From assembly GCA_015680685.1 (NCBI GenBank), contig MNCI01029312.1:503154-559851 (forward strand): a stretch of 56,698 bases of DNA. Direction: 5' to 3'. Origin of the DNA: Gnetum montanum. Its lineage: Eukaryota > Streptophyta > Gnetopsida > Gnetales > Gnetaceae. Below are positions 1 to 11,204 of the stretch, piece by piece (positions within the stretch are counted from its first letter, which is position 1; every line of letters begins with the position of its first letter). The position numbers and the translations under genes are program-made. The notes beneath the pieces are model-generated. The model had not been told where the DNA came from. It saw nothing but the letters and a program-made list of their open reading frames with translations, and searched no databases.

Positions 1-480
1 GTGTCAATTTACCTTGTTTAAATATTTTAGGTCCACGCAAATCTGCTTTCTTTTCTGTCTATTTCCATTGAATCTTGCTCTATTTCTAGTTTTCTTGTGG
101 AACTATCTCTTTCTCTGGGGAAAATTAGAAGTAGATTCACAGAGTTGTGCTCAAATTTTTTTGCAAAATTTTATTTGTTATAAGTAGGTATTATAAGGAC
201 CATGTAGACTAGGCAATTGAACAAAATAGGAACTCTCAACAACTCACAGTACTTGGCAAAGTTGGCTAAATCTCTTTAAGATAAGTCATCTATAGTTCAC
301 ACATAATGCAATTGTTTCATTTTTCACAACCACACGCCGAAACAGCACACACACATGCTCACATTAACTACTAAGTTTATTTGGAGGTATCTAGGCCTTG
401 GTGTTGCCAGAGACCAGTAGGCACCTAAATCCTATTCGAGGACACTCGTTGGCGGTCGCGTCCCAAACGATCGCCAACAA
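1..480 (-). repeat. Retroelement leader fragment, inverted partner of 47103-47262
   Basis: The stretch 318-477 is the reverse complement, with scattered transitions, of 47103-47262. Read on the minus strand it starts with GGCGATCGTTTGGGACG, followed by a leader of about 140 bases. Near 445-477 it contains a dyad, GTTGGCGGTCG and CGATCGCCAAC, separated by nine bases. The TTGGCGACCGTTTGGGAC-like start resembles the sequence just after the 5' LTR in some Tat-type gypsy elements, so this may be a primer-binding site plus leader. No LTR could be delimited next to it. Bases 1-317 are AT-rich with no recognisable gene. Confidence 0.5.
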
Positions 481-499
481 AGGCTATGTAGTTAAAGAT

Positions 500-1830
500 G
501 AGAGAAGATGAAATCATAAATGATTATTTCTTTTGAGTTACTAAAATTACAAATGCTCTTGAAGGACTTGATGAAGACTTACCTGACTTAAGCATGTATC
601 AACAAGTTTTGGTTAGACTTTTAAAAAGAATTTAATGTTAAAATAATAATCACACTTGATGTAAGGAACATCAATCTCATGAAAATGAATGAGATCTACA
701 ACAACTTAGAAACATATGAAACGTCTCTTCAAGAGGATAATGATGTTGCATCATTAAAAAGAAACATTGTACTAAAATCCTCTAAGAATTTTTATGATGT
801 TAATTCAAATGATGTTAATGAAGAATAACTAATTCTTTTGACAAGGAAATTCAACAAGCTTTTTAAGAGAAAGTACAAGGAAAAAAGATCCTTGAAAAAT
901 GAAAAGAAAAATAAGAAGAAAAATGACATTTTGTGTTATCAGTGTTATGGCTATGATCATATTAAATTAGAATGTTTAGCTAAGAAAACAAAAAGAAGGA
1001 TAAATCTAAAGGCAAAAAGGATCTATGCATTTAGGATGAATTAGAGAAGTCCTCATCTGATGAGTAGATAAATAAAGAATGTAACCTTATTCTTATGATG
1101 GCTTTTTTAGGAGAGGATTAAATAGTTGAAGAAGATATGTATGAGTTAGTTCTAAATTGTTTCATGAAATTTCTAAGTATTTTTCTAAATATGAATAGAA
1201 AGCTCCATGAACTAGAATTAAAGTTGGAAGCTTAAGCTATTGAACTCCAAGAGAAGCAAACTCCTAATGATGCCTTACAAGTAAGATGTAGATTTTTCTA
1301 ATGATGTATCAAGGAAAAAAATATTTATCTTTAAGAAAAGAAGAAAGAAACCAAGAACCTTCTCAAGAAGCTTAATGACACTCAAGTTACTATATGGCAT
1401 CAAGCTAAGAAATTACTAATCTCAAAAGTGATCTTAAGAAATTCACATAAGGATAGTTGCATTGAATTTAATGATGGAAAAATTAAAGTTGTAAATAGAT
1501 CTAGCCTTGGATACAGGCCTACAAAAATCACATGAAAAGGAAAATTTATGTGAAATTATCCTCTAAGGTGTAAATTCTTATCTAGAAACTCATATATGCA
1601 ATGCTAATTCTATCATCATTATGAACATGTTCAATATTATTATCCTTATAGATATTATTGTAGATATGACAACATGACATTTTCAAGAGCTAAATTAGGA
1701 AAGTATGAATGTCTAAAAGCTTATTACATAAGGCAGATGTCAACGAAAAGAATAAAATTATGCCATCTCCTTCCAAGAAAATTAAAGATTGAACAAGAGG
1801 GTTGGGAGATGGGTCATGTTCCAACTAATT
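500..1830 (+). pseudogene. Ty1/copia gag remnant (SIRE/Maximus-like)
   Basis: A broken plus-strand frame begins like a Copia gag core: DEIINDYFF, then ALEGLDEDLPDLS near 550-600. It continues with a lysine-rich linker and a CCHC zinc knuckle, CYQCYGYDHIKLEC, at about 933-974. After the knuckle, CNLILMMAF near 1080-1110 resembles the acidic region and conserved N-L-x-L-M-A stretch that follows the knuckle in SIRE-type Copia gag-pol. Coiled-coil-like fragments follow. There are many stops and frameshifts, and protease, integrase and RT are absent. The family call rests on this order of motifs. It is a dead fragment with no LTR identified on either side. Confidence 0.6.
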
Positions 1831-2379
1831 GATGTATGTAAGTATCCCAATATTAGTGTTAGGTAGGTTGAGTATTTATACTTAGAATAAGATAGCTTTA
1901 TATTTAGAATTTAATTGCTTTTTTCTCATTTAAATTATTTGGAACAACTCAATCCTTGCTATGCATTTTTTGAATACCTCTTTTATTTGTGGTTAATTAT
2001 ACCTTGTTGGGATCGACCATGTTTTTTTAAAGGGTTAACTAACTAGCATATGGTCTTATGTCTATTCTTAATGTCTAGGTTGGCCAAATCATACATTGGT
2101 TAGCCAACCCTAGGCTGACTATCTGTATGGTAAGCTAGTTTTTTTAAAAACAAAATTCAAGTTACACAACAAAGTGATTAGACTTGTGATAGGTTAAATG
2201 GGCCTTAGTTTAAATCCTTTTTTAAAAGGATCTATCATGATTTTTGTAGTTATTTTTTCTTTTTTCTCTAGTTTTCCTCTCTTCCATCTAGTATGTCATA
2301 CTACTTCTCAGCTCCTTTATACTTTTCTAGCACCTACTAAGCTCATCCCACCTACTCTTTGACCATGGCATCTTGACCA
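1831..2379. other. AT-rich spacer, nothing recognised
   Basis: No frame, repeat or structural signal stands out. A run near 2085-2115 repeats 'ttggccaa / ttagccaac' motifs in both orientations, but it is too short and imperfect to classify. Confidence 0.4.
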
Positions 2380-3560
2380 ATTAAGGAAACTAAGCATGTG
2401 AGTGATCCAAAAGAAGTTTAGCAATTCATCTCTAACTCATGCAAGGAGAAGTACCCATAATTTGAATCTAGATTAGTGTTAAGAGGAAGAGAGAAGTGGT
2501 AGTCTCTTAGAATAAGAAGTTCTTTGATGTAGAAATTTTTTTTGAGTGCCAATAGTTGGTTCCTCTATTACATCTCCACATGACTATTTACTATTACTTG
2601 GTAAGACTTTTTTATTACAATGTGAAGGTCCTAAGCAATGAGAAGCTATAGTCTTTTATGTTAGGGTACAAGACCACTAATTACAGTATAGAATATCTTA
2701 GAGGTTCTAGCCATGCCTACTAGGGGTACTTGAAAATTTTCAAATATAGCCTTAGCTCTTGAAAATCTTGTGGATAAGCCAAGTTTGATGAAGTTTCTCT
2801 CTGGTTGTGATTTTAATTGGCTTAAACATATGAAAAGTAAAGATCTTAAGCTAAAGTATAGGTTTTTTCCTCAAATCCTTATGAAAAATTTCTTACCAAG
2901 AGGTAATCATCATGGTAAGGTTTCTACATTTTTGTTATTTTTGTTTTATTGCATGCCTAAGAAAAAAAATAGATGGTCCCAAATACATATTTTAGATCAT
3001 GGTTCATCATGTAGTAGAACATGGTCTTCTTAGCCTACCTTATGATGTATTGGTTTCTAGTATAACCCTAAAGGAAAATATGCCTATCCTAGATAATGAG
3101 ACTAAAGGACCTAATTCTATGCCTTATGATGGAGCAATGCTTAGGCATATGAACCTTAAGATTACTAAAGAACATGATCCATCATCTACTAGTTAGAAGA
3201 AAAGAAAGAAGAAATTTGAGAGTGTACATGATGATAAAAGCCATGAACACCATGAAAAATATCTCTACTAAGCATATTCACTATCAAAAGAGGATGATAG
3301 AAATGGTGAGAGAAAAAAGTATCATATATGATTTTGTATATTTTTATAGCATTAATGTTTTTTAGAAATTAATGCATTCAAAAGTGATGAGAAGGTTGGG
3401 ATAATTGATATTGATTCGAAGAGATTTAAAGAGGGGAAATAGGTTGGTCCTAGTAATGGTGCTAGTTTTGAGTTCAAAGAAAGCATAGAGGACACTGATT
3501 GAGAGTAGTAAGAATGTGTCTTTTCTATTTTTGAGCTTTTTTTCTTATTATCCATTATTA
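2380..3560 (+). pseudogene. Decayed reading frame of unknown identity, possibly retroelement ORF1
   Basis: Plus-strand frames separated by small shifts read like a former protein: KEKYP and FESRLVLRGRE near 2440-2500, a Trp/Tyr/Phe-rich stretch, GYKTTNYSIEYLRGSSHAY near 2665-2720, then open frames at 2770-3033, 2999-3196 and 3174-3365. The latter carry LPYDVLVSSITLKENMPIL and a basic tail KKRKKK. Several interruptions are TAG or TAA where Gln would fit. The arrangement 'conserved core, LPYG-like stretch, basic tail' faintly resembles plant gypsy ORF1 or plant transposon domains. I cannot name the family with confidence. Confidence 0.3.
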
Positions 3561-4376
3561 TGCTCTATCAATTTTATTCATTAATCCTATTTTACATAGT
3601 TGTATGTTTGTCAGTTTAGGGTTGAGTAATGGGCATCTTGGTAGATAAAAACTATTTAATTTGCAAAAATGCTATGTACTAAGGCTAATACTTAAATTAA
3701 TATATATATCTTGCTATTATGCATTTATAAATCTAGTTAACATTTTCTATCTTTATTTGTTTATAATTCAAGTGCTTATATATATATATGTTATATAGGA
3801 TCAATTTATTTCTTTATATGATTATTTTATTTTTTAGGAGCTCCAATGTTTATCTCTGCTATAGGTAATATTTTGGAACTATTATTTTCATGCTTATAAG
3901 TCTTCCTATTTATATGTTAAGCATGATTTTTATTTTAGACCTATTTCATTATCTTTTTTGGTATTCATAGTATGGGATTTAAGAACTTTCTTTAGACTTT
4001 AAAGTATTTATTTGATATAGATTTCATGTGACTCAATTTTTCTATAGTGGATATCTACTATACTCTCTATCAGTTTGGTATGAACCCTATTATTGATGAG
4101 GCACTAATATAGGCTTTGTATTATTAATCTCAATTATGATGTAGCAGTTTTCTTTTAGTTTGGTATATTGCCTTCATTACTGATATTGAACATATGAAAT
4201 GGAAAGCCTATGTATTATGAATATTTCAGTTTAGGCATCTAGTTTTTGAGCATGTATTTTCAAATAAAATAACCTCTTTCAAGGTCATTTTTATGCCTTG
4301 AAACCACTAATTTTTATCCTTTTGTAGATGCCAAATTAAGGGGAAAAAATATAATAAGGTATATTTAAGGAGAGAA
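3561..4376. other. AT-rich spacer, nothing recognised
   Basis: Very T-rich sequence with a short (TA)n run near 3778-3790. No coding or structural feature is supported. The last 40 bases flank element A. Confidence 0.4.
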
Positions 4377-4642
4377 AGGAAGCCATAAGCTTAGGGAGAT
4401 CTTGAGAATTTGCATGGCTATTTGATGAGCATTGAGGTATCCCTACGCTCAACCATATGAATACGAGTGTTTCACACATGATCTGGTGAAATTCCAAGGA
4501 CAAAGTGCTTATGCACCTTTGTAGAAGAAGGATGGGTTAGTCAATTGTTGTCTTCCTAAGCTTACTTGTATGGCACGATTGTATGGTTTAAGTAAACTTG
4601 AGGTATATGATTTTTATGGCTTTTATATTTTTATGTCCTAGT
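4377..4642 (+). repeat. 266-bp tandem duplication, copy 1
   Basis: This block and the next are near-identical direct repeats of 266 bases. Each unit holds about 46 bases of flank, including the CTATT target duplication, followed by about 220 bases of the terminus of element A's 3' LTR, starting at TGATGAG. Because the unit spans the flank-LTR junction, it must have duplicated after element A inserted. Only a few substitutions separate the copies (for example GCATTGAGG versus GCAGTGAGG). Confidence 0.92.
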
Positions 4643-4908
4643 AGGAAGCCATAAGCTTAGGGAGATCTTGAGAATTTGCATGGCTATTTGATGAGCAGTG
4701 AGGTATCCCTACGCTCAACCATATGAATATGAGCATTTCACACATGATCTGGTGAAATTCCAAGGAAAAAGTGCTTATGCACCTTTGTAGAAGAAGGATG
4801 GGTTAGTCAATCATTGTCTTCCTAAGCTTACTTGTATGGCACGATTGTATGGTTTAAGTAAACTTGAGGTATATGATTTTTATGGCTTTTATATTTTTAT
4901 GTCCTAGT
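4643..4908 (+). repeat. 266-bp tandem duplication, copy 2
   Basis: Second copy of the unit starting AGGAAGCCATAAGC. This copy is continuous with the remainder of element A's 3' LTR, whereas copy 1 ends abruptly where copy 2 begins. Confidence 0.92.
4684..4688. repeat. Target site duplication of element A, left
   Basis: CTATT immediately before TGATGAG. An extra copy at 4418-4422 results from the later 266-bp duplication. Confidence 0.85.
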
Positions 4909-5521
4909 GCTACAAAGGGATGAGAGAGATAACTAAGTAACTAATTTAATTTAACTACTCGACTATGCTTTAACTAGTCCTAACACTAGCATCTGTTCTC
5001 ACTTGTCATACACATCTTGAACCAATGCAACACTATTGGGATTACCAAATGCTAATTGTTACTGGGTTACCAAGTGTTACATGCATGCTCGAAGTCATTG
5101 TACTGAGTGTGCTTACTTAGGAGAGTTGTAGGGTGAGAGAGAGAACATTAATTAACTAAGGAAAGCATTAAGGAATAGTAATTAACATTAATTAATCTAT
5201 TCTAAATGTTGCAAGGTTTATCACAAAGGTTGTCTTTATTTCTATACATAAGGTGTGCTCAGGTACACAATGCTCGGATAAAGATCTATTCACTTTATGA
5301 CTCTTACTATGGGTAGTCAGAAATAATTCTATCTCACAATTAGAAATAATTCTATCTCTGGAAAGGAAGAAATGTAAGAGTTTGGGTAAGGGACTAAGAT
5401 TAACTACCAAAACCAAGTGCGCCCACCTCTTATTTATAGGGAACAAGGTAAGTCTCGATATCAGATGCTAGATATTCCATGGAAGGCTCTGATATTATGG
5501 ACCAGATATCATGGTTCATCA
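4689..5521 (-). repeat. 3' LTR of element A
   Basis: About 833 bases aligning along its length with 13731-14524. It starts TGATGAGCAGTGAGG and ends GGTTCATCA on the plus strand. It has a TATAAATA promoter box on the minus strand at 5431-5438. The two LTRs differ at many C/T and G/A sites, which indicates an old insertion. Confidence 0.9.
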
Positions 5522-5536
5522 TACCCCCATGACTAA
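5522..5536 (-). other. Polypurine tract of element A
   Basis: The minus strand reads CATGGGGGTA directly before the LTR start TGATGAACC. The same G-run sits at the same place in element B (48266-48273), which supports its use as the plus-strand primer of reverse transcription. Confidence 0.75.
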
Positions 5537-7423
5537 ATGAAAATTTGTCCTCAAGTTCCTTACAAAATATTGGGAAGGTATGGGATTATTAACTAAATGA
5601 CACTGACGATGAAATGGGATGACAAACTCAAAGTGCTTGGTGAATGGATTAATCAACACATCACAACATTGGTGTTCATACCCATGGTGGTGAACACTAT
5701 ACATAAATGACATCCAGGCTATTATTTGACAACTTGAAGAGAGAGAAAAGAAAATGAGGCACATTTCTATCGATGCCAAGATTGCACCTTCTATTGTTTA
5801 TCCATAACCATGTGACCAAACTTGTTTCTTTCATAAATGCTCTAGCTCCAGTCCATCATGAGTGCTCCCTCCTAGCCTAGTCCATTTTTCGTATGATTGC
5901 CATCTGCACACACAACATAGTCACAAATTAGCAAGGATAGATAAACCATAATGTAGTTGATACCTTCCCTTGATATAAAGTGCATTAGCTGAGTTGTGAT
6001 TATTGCAGATACTAGGTTAGAGGTTTATTATTGGTGACTACCTGAGGTGTAGGGGTGGAATGAGTAGTAGAATGGAAAAATTTGTGACAGGGCCCTCACA
6101 ACTAAGAGTGAACCTCTAGTAACAATAAGATGGAAAAACTAGAAGGAACAAGAAAGATGGAAAGAATAATAATGGCGATGCCAATAAAATGGATGTCATG
6201 GATGGGGATGAAATGAGAAATTTCTGATTGCAAGAAATGTTTAAGAAAAAGAATTTAACAATTACACCATAAAGGAATGTTAGTGGGTCCTCCCCAAAGC
6301 AAGCTCATGCCTTTTATGCCTTGACAAATCCACATACCAAAGAGTTCGTAGGCTCTACGAATGACACATGGAATAAGGATTAAAAGCTTACCCACAAGAA
6401 TTTACCAAGGAAAAATAATGCATCAACCAAAATATAAACTAATCATAAAACCAGAAATGAGATGAAAAATGGGAAGAAAAATGGAGAGGAGAAGATGGAA
6501 TGGAATCCCAAGAGAAAGGTTGTGTAAAGTCCCTTGTGTATATTATGGTTAAGGTGATTGAGTAAAAATCATTCCAAATCCAGACTTAAACCAACTACAT
6601 CTAGTAACCTTGCATCAATACACTTGAACAATCCATTCTCTTGAAGCAACCAAAATGCTTCCCCAAAGAGTCACCACCATTCCAAGGAGAGCAAGATGGA
6701 GAAGCAGGAAGTCAAAAATGGATTTAGTTATAGGAAACCTTCAGGCATGGGTAACATGTCTTTCTAGTGCCATAACTAGTGCTTGTAGCCCTATATTTCT
6801 ATATTATTTCGAAGGGATGTGCTTTGAATTTCCACATTTTTTTGTTTTATTTTTTTTATTACGTGAGAACCACACCATGCAAAGACTTATTATTATTTTT
6901 TCACTCAACTTCCTGATAGTAGGTCAATGTCAAAATGGAAGAATACTAATGAAAATCATCCAAGTACCTAAGAGAATAGCCAGCACAAGTGCATCGAATT
7001 CCCTTGAAGTCACACCCTTTTCAACCATTGACTCCTTCCTTGGTTTGAAGAATACGAAACCACCAATTCATTAACAAGTTTATTTAGGAAAAGGGATAGT
7101 ACAATTCCAAGCCAAGGGAGACCACAGAGTTGAATGGATGAATGGATGATGTGGACTCATTTCCTATTTTATTAAAAGAACCATATCTTATTATCAACAT
7201 TGAAAATCAAAGGCAAAAACCAAACATTAGGAACCAAAATCATTATGATACAATCCACCATCATGAGTATTTATTATAAGATGAATAAAAGTAAATCAAA
7301 CAAAGAAATAGTAAAATTATGAATAATGGTGTAAAATAAAAATAAGTAAATTTGAAAAATGTGCAAAACAAAAATGTGTAAAAAAAATACAAAAGGAACT
7401 GAGGGCTTTGAATGGTTAGTAGC
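5537..7423 (-). other. Long 3' spacer of element A, with an antisense frame
   Basis: About 1.9 kb lies between the end of pol and the PPT. It is conserved in element B (48274-50300), so it belongs to the element. On the sense strand it carries a T-rich run at 7260-7400. On the opposite strand a 139-codon frame (6655-7074) is open. Tat-branch elements are known to carry antisense ORFs in this position. Confidence 0.6.
6655..7074 (+). CDS. Candidate antisense ORF in the 3' spacer of element A
   Basis: A 139-codon frame runs opposite to gag-pol. Its N-terminus is basic (TTIPRRARWRSRKSK), its middle is aromatic and hydrophobic, and its C-terminus ends SLEVTPFSTIDSFLGL followed by a short tail and stop. 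In element B the matching segment (49687-49799) encodes SLEVTPFSILEFFLGL with the stop at the same place, although upstream B is broken by a stop and a 2-base length difference. Position and orientation match the extra antisense ORFs described in Tat-lineage elements. Whether it was ever a protein is uncertain, since the conserved nucleotides alone could explain the similarity. Function unknown. Confidence 0.35.
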   Translation: MLPQRVTTIPRRARWRSRKSKMDLVIGNLQAWVTCLSSAITSACSPIFLYYFEGMCFEFPHFFVLFFLLRENHTMQRLIIIFSLNFLIVGQCQNGRILMKIIQVPKRIASTSASNSLEVTPFSTIDSFLGLKNTKPPIH

Positions 7424-8015
7424 ATTGGTGGTCATCTCCCCCACGACTGAGGTGGTTGGAGGCAATCCAAAATAGGGAGTAAGGTTTTCCACCAATCGAG
7501 GTAGCATTGGTACTAGCTATCCTAGGCTCATGGAAAGGTTTGGTTTGTTGGATGTTGACCAATAGTTTCTTGCCTAAGCTCTCAGGTTTGTAAATCATCA
7601 TGGCCCCTAAAGGAAAAATTGCATGAATGACATAAGATCCTTTCCATAGCATTTGGAATTTAGTGCGTTGTGGTACATATGTGGGATTCTAGTAGAGAAC
7701 CTTATCTCCTAGTTGATATTTAACTTTCCTAATCCTTAGGTCACGACATTGTTTATTGAAGGCCTTGTGTAATTTGTTAGATGAAAGGGCAGCTAATCAG
7801 TTTTAATCTAGCAAGTTAAGGATCCTTAACCATTCTTTTTCTACTAGATCAAGGTCAAGGTTGAGATCACATGCCATAGATAGTGTATGGAGTTCTACTT
7901 TAATGGGAAGCATTGGAAGTTTCCCATACACTAACTCATAGGGAGAGTAGCCTATAGGGAGTTTTCATGTGGAGCGGTATGCCCAAAGAGCATCATTCAA
8001 TTTGGTGCTCCAATC
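7424..8015 (-). pseudogene. Pol C-terminal tail of element A (post-integrase region)
   Basis: The minus-strand frame after the integrase core reads ALWAYR-like, GYSPYELVYGKLPMLPIKVE near 7895-7960. It ends in FWIASNHLSRGGDDH near 7430-7470. The SPYELVYGK-x-x-x-LPIxVE block is typical of the integrase C-terminal region of Athila/Tat elements. The tail motif FWIxxxxxxxGGDxH is also present in element B, where it is fused to the front of pol. Several stops and shifts are present. Confidence 0.7.
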
Positions 8016-8600
8016 TCACCTATACTTGCTAATAGTTCTTGTCAATATTTTTGTAATCTCCATATTGGTGACCTCAGCTTGACCATTCGCTTGAGGGTGG
8101 TATGGTGTAGTCAATTTGTGTTCAACCCCTAAGTGTTGCATTAGATTCCAAAAAGTTACACCTGTAAAATGTGTGTCATTTTCAGAAATAAGTGCATGAG
8201 GCATGCCAAACCTATTTACGATTTTTTGTTGAACAAATCGTGAAACTATAGATGATGTACAATCCTTAATAGTGGCTAGTTCTACCCATTTTGTAAAGTA
8301 GTCAATGGCAACAACAATGTAAGCTTTTCCATTGGACATTGGTGTAATGGGCCCCATAAAATCAATTCCCCATATAGTAGCCATTCCCCCATCATGTTGA
8401 CAATACTCACAAGATTGAATTAAATGATGGGCATCCTGAAAAAATGTAGGCCAATAATATCCTACAAGCAGGATTTTAATGACCCCCCACAAGGGCCCTC
8501 ATGAGCATCTTGGAGAACTTGCAGTTGATTTATATTTGGAATGCACCATCAAACCAAGCCATCAGGACATAATTTATAAAGTTGCCCATTTATTTCCATA
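8016..8600 (-). pseudogene. Integrase of element A, broken
   Basis: The zinc-binding end (HEGPCGG near 8495-8515, then HHLIQSCEYCQ near 8400-8440) is separated by a frameshift. The core reads GIDFMGPITPMSNGKAYIVV, with VAIDYFTKW following, and YHPQANGQAEVTN near 8060-8100. Family members have the catalytic triad D, D, E. Here the first D (IDFM) and the E (GQAEV) are present. The second, normally in SDNGTHF, reads SENDTHF, so the catalytic Asp is replaced by Glu. The enzyme would insert cDNA into host DNA, but this copy should be inactive. Confidence 0.85.
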
Positions 8601-8769
8601 AAATACCTGACTCAGAGAAGAAATTGTTGTTTCTTTTTAGCGTCTAACTCTTGTGGTATTTGTTGTGTAAGGAGATAGGTGCGAATACTACTATACCAGT
8701 TTGTCTCCATGGTTAATTAATTAGTTACTACACTTGCAAAGAGGATTTCATTAGGGAAATGATCAGAAA

Positions 8770-9130
8770 CTAGATACTCGTCCTCTTTGTTGTCCCATTG
8801 CAACCAAGATAAATGATCAGCAACTACGTTCTCAGTGCCTTTACAATCAATCATTATAAGATCGAACTCCTATAAAATTACAAGCCATCATATAATGTGA
8901 GGGCTCACCATTGGTTTATTCATTAGGAACCTTATTGCACTATGATCCATATGTACAAATACCTTATAACCCAATACATAGTACCTAAATTTTTCTAGTG
9001 CAAACACTACAGTTGTTAACTCTTTCTCTATTGTAGTCTAGTTAAGTTGTGCACCAACAATACTCCTACTTGTACAGTGGATGTAATAAGGAAGTTTTTG
9101 GTCATTTAACTTTGTAATTATAGCTCCTAA
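8770..9130 (-). pseudogene. RNase H domain of element A
   Basis: Minus-strand fragments in family order: ALEKFRYYVLGYKVFVHMDH around 8940-9000, then FLMNKPMVSPHII, LQEFDLMIID and ENVVADHLS near 8805-8930. The TDHxAIxxL-like and VADxLSR-like motifs identify the gypsy RNase H, which would degrade RNA in the RNA-DNA hybrid. Stops are present, and several fit Gln or Trp codons hit by C-to-T or G-to-A changes. Confidence 0.75.
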
Positions 9131-9369
9131 AGCATAGTTGGATGCATTAGTTATTATGTGAAATGGTCTGGACTAGTTAGGAGCTTGTAGAATGGGTGTT
9201 TCTACGAGCTTTTGTTTTAAATTTTGGAAAGCTAATTCGCATTCCTTAGTCCATTCGAAAGATACATCCTTTTTTTGTTAGTTCAACCAATAGTTTTGAA
9301 ACCTTTGAAAAGTTCTCAATAAAGCATCTATAATAGCCAGTGTGTCCAAGGAATGACCAAATATCTTTT

Positions 9370-9985
9370 ACAGTTTTAGGTTACTGAGTAATTCCTTGGA
9401 TAAATTTGATCTTTTTAGGGTTTACCTCTATCCTTGTTTGTGAGATCTTATGCCCTAGTACAACACCTTATTGGACCATTAAATGGATTTTTTGCTAGTT
9501 GATCCTTAAGTTTGTTTCTACACATCATTTTAGTACTTTCTCTAACTAGTCCAAGGCTTCATCAAAGTTCACTCCATAGGTGGAGAAGTCATCCATGAAG
9601 ACCTCCACACTGTTTCCTATCTGTTGTTGGAATATAATTATAACTAATCATTGAAATGTTGTAGGGGTATTACACAAGCCAAACAACATCTGTTTGTATA
9701 CAAATGTTCCCCAAGGACTGGTGAACGTAGTCTTGGCTTGGTCTTCTAGGGCTATTTGTATTGGTTGTACCCATTGTAACCATCCAAAAAACTATAGTAG
9801 TGATGCCTTGAAATGGTGTCTAACACTTGGTTGAAGAATGGTAACAAACAATGGTCTTTGAATGTTGCCATATTCAGTAGCCTAAAATCTATGCACACCC
9901 TCCATTTACCTCCCTTTTTGGATAGAATAACTAAGGGAATAACCCATTCATTATCAGCAATGGGGTATATGAATCTAGCTTTTAA
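9370..9985 (-). pseudogene. Reverse transcriptase of element A
   Basis: The palm and fingers can be read in order on the minus strand: WVIPLVILSKKGGKWRVCID, SFLDGYNGYNQ, FVYKQMLFGLCNTPTTFQ, then VEVFMDDFSTYGVNFDEAL, ending in GHKISQTRIEV and SFLGHTGYYRCFIENFSK. FMDD is the catalytic aspartate box and is intact here. These signatures place the element in the Athila/Tat branch of Ty3/gypsy. Interruptions include TAG, TAA and small shifts. Confidence 0.85.
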
Positions 9986-10129
9986 AAGCTATTTGATTTC
10001 TTCCTTAACCACTTGCTTAAGCTTTGGGTTAAGTTGCCTCTACAATTTTCTTCGAGGCTTCATGGAGGTGTTGGTGTAAATTCTATGTTGGCATATCCTA
10101 GGATCTATTCTTGCTAATTCAGGATATGA

Positions 10130-10418
10130 TCAAGCAAAGGCTTTTGACCATTTATTTATTACCTTTAGCAGTCTCTCTTTTTGTTGAGGATCAAGCTTAG
10201 CATTAATAAATACTAGTTTTCCATTCTTAAGAAATGTGTATTCTATACCGATGGGTAATGGTTTTAACTGAAGGGGGCTCTTTCTTAAACTTATCAAGGA
10301 TTTCCAACTTTCCCGAGTTGATATTTTCAAGGTCAAGACTTGGAAGTTGATGATGGACTTGATCTAATGTGTCTATGCTATCAATGTAAACACAAATCAA
10401 ACCCTTAGTTGGTTCCAT
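10130..10418 (-). pseudogene. Linker between protease and RT, element A
   Basis: Overlapping frames read SIDTLDQVHHQLPSLDLENI, then EILDKFKKEPPSVK and, in the other frame, PLPIGIEYTFLKNGKLVFI. The first part aligns with element B's IDTLEYEHHQLPPLNL block, and the second with the start of the RT region. No catalytic motif is expected here. It marks where B's deletion begins. Confidence 0.6.
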
Positions 10419-10859
10419 GCATATGGTTGAACTACTCTCTTGATTAGCTATTTGCCACTAGGTGCCTTCTTGTCTTATGGTTGCTGCATACAAGAATCTT
10501 TGTATATTAGTCACTTGTACACACTAATTGCATGGAGACAATGTTAAACATTGTACAAACCATGACTTCTACATGTAATTACACCCTGTGTCACTATATG
10601 CAATGCACAAAACTTTCTTCTTCTCGATCTTTCCAAACATATTTTCCTTTGATATTTTTAGGGAAAGAACACAAATTCCTAGGCACACATTGATTGTGCT
10701 TATCCATGCTCTTTTCATTATGATTGGGAAGTTCCCTTTACTGTTTTTGACCTAAATCACTAGGAAATTGGCTAGATATGACCATCCACAAATAGTGGTG
10801 ACAATGTCCTCCACTAGTCCTAATGGAACAGTGATGGATTGGTTAGCCAAATCTAAATG

Positions 10860-11204
10860 AATGTTACTATTTTTTAATAGAGGTAGGTTCTAGGCCTTGC
10901 ATATTTCCTGAGAAATTAAGTTGATCCTAGAACTTGAATCCAAAAGAGCTTTGCACGGCTCATTCCTAGCGATTTGTAGATATATAAGAGGAATCCTAGG
11001 ATCAGAGAATTTCCTAGGAAGATGACCAACTTTTATCCAATTAGTGATGGCATGAGTTAACATGATTGTATGTGTTGGGCATAGTGTTTGGTCTGAAGGG
11101 AGTTCTAAAGTTTTCATTAGTAATGAGACATCTAAGAGATTAGTCGCTTGTGGTTGCAAGAACTTAGTTGGATTATTGGTTCTAAAGAAAGATCTTTTCA
11201 TCAT
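10860..11204 (-). pseudogene. Aspartic protease of element A, active-site Gly lost
   Basis: The frame ends PLIYLQIARNEPCKALLDSS, then SRINLISQEI. Retroelement aspartic proteases need a D-S/T-G triad. Here it is D-S-S, while element B keeps D-S-G at the same place. The protease would cleave the gag-pol polyprotein. The substitution and the nearby stop should make it inactive. Confidence 0.8.

Noticed and set aside
2770-3365. Separate small genes at 2770, 2999 and 3174
   Set aside because: They read better as pieces of one decayed frame broken by small shifts.
4423-4642. A second, independent LTR end or solo LTR next to element A
   Set aside because: It is copy 1 of the 266-bp tandem duplication, including the flank and TSD.
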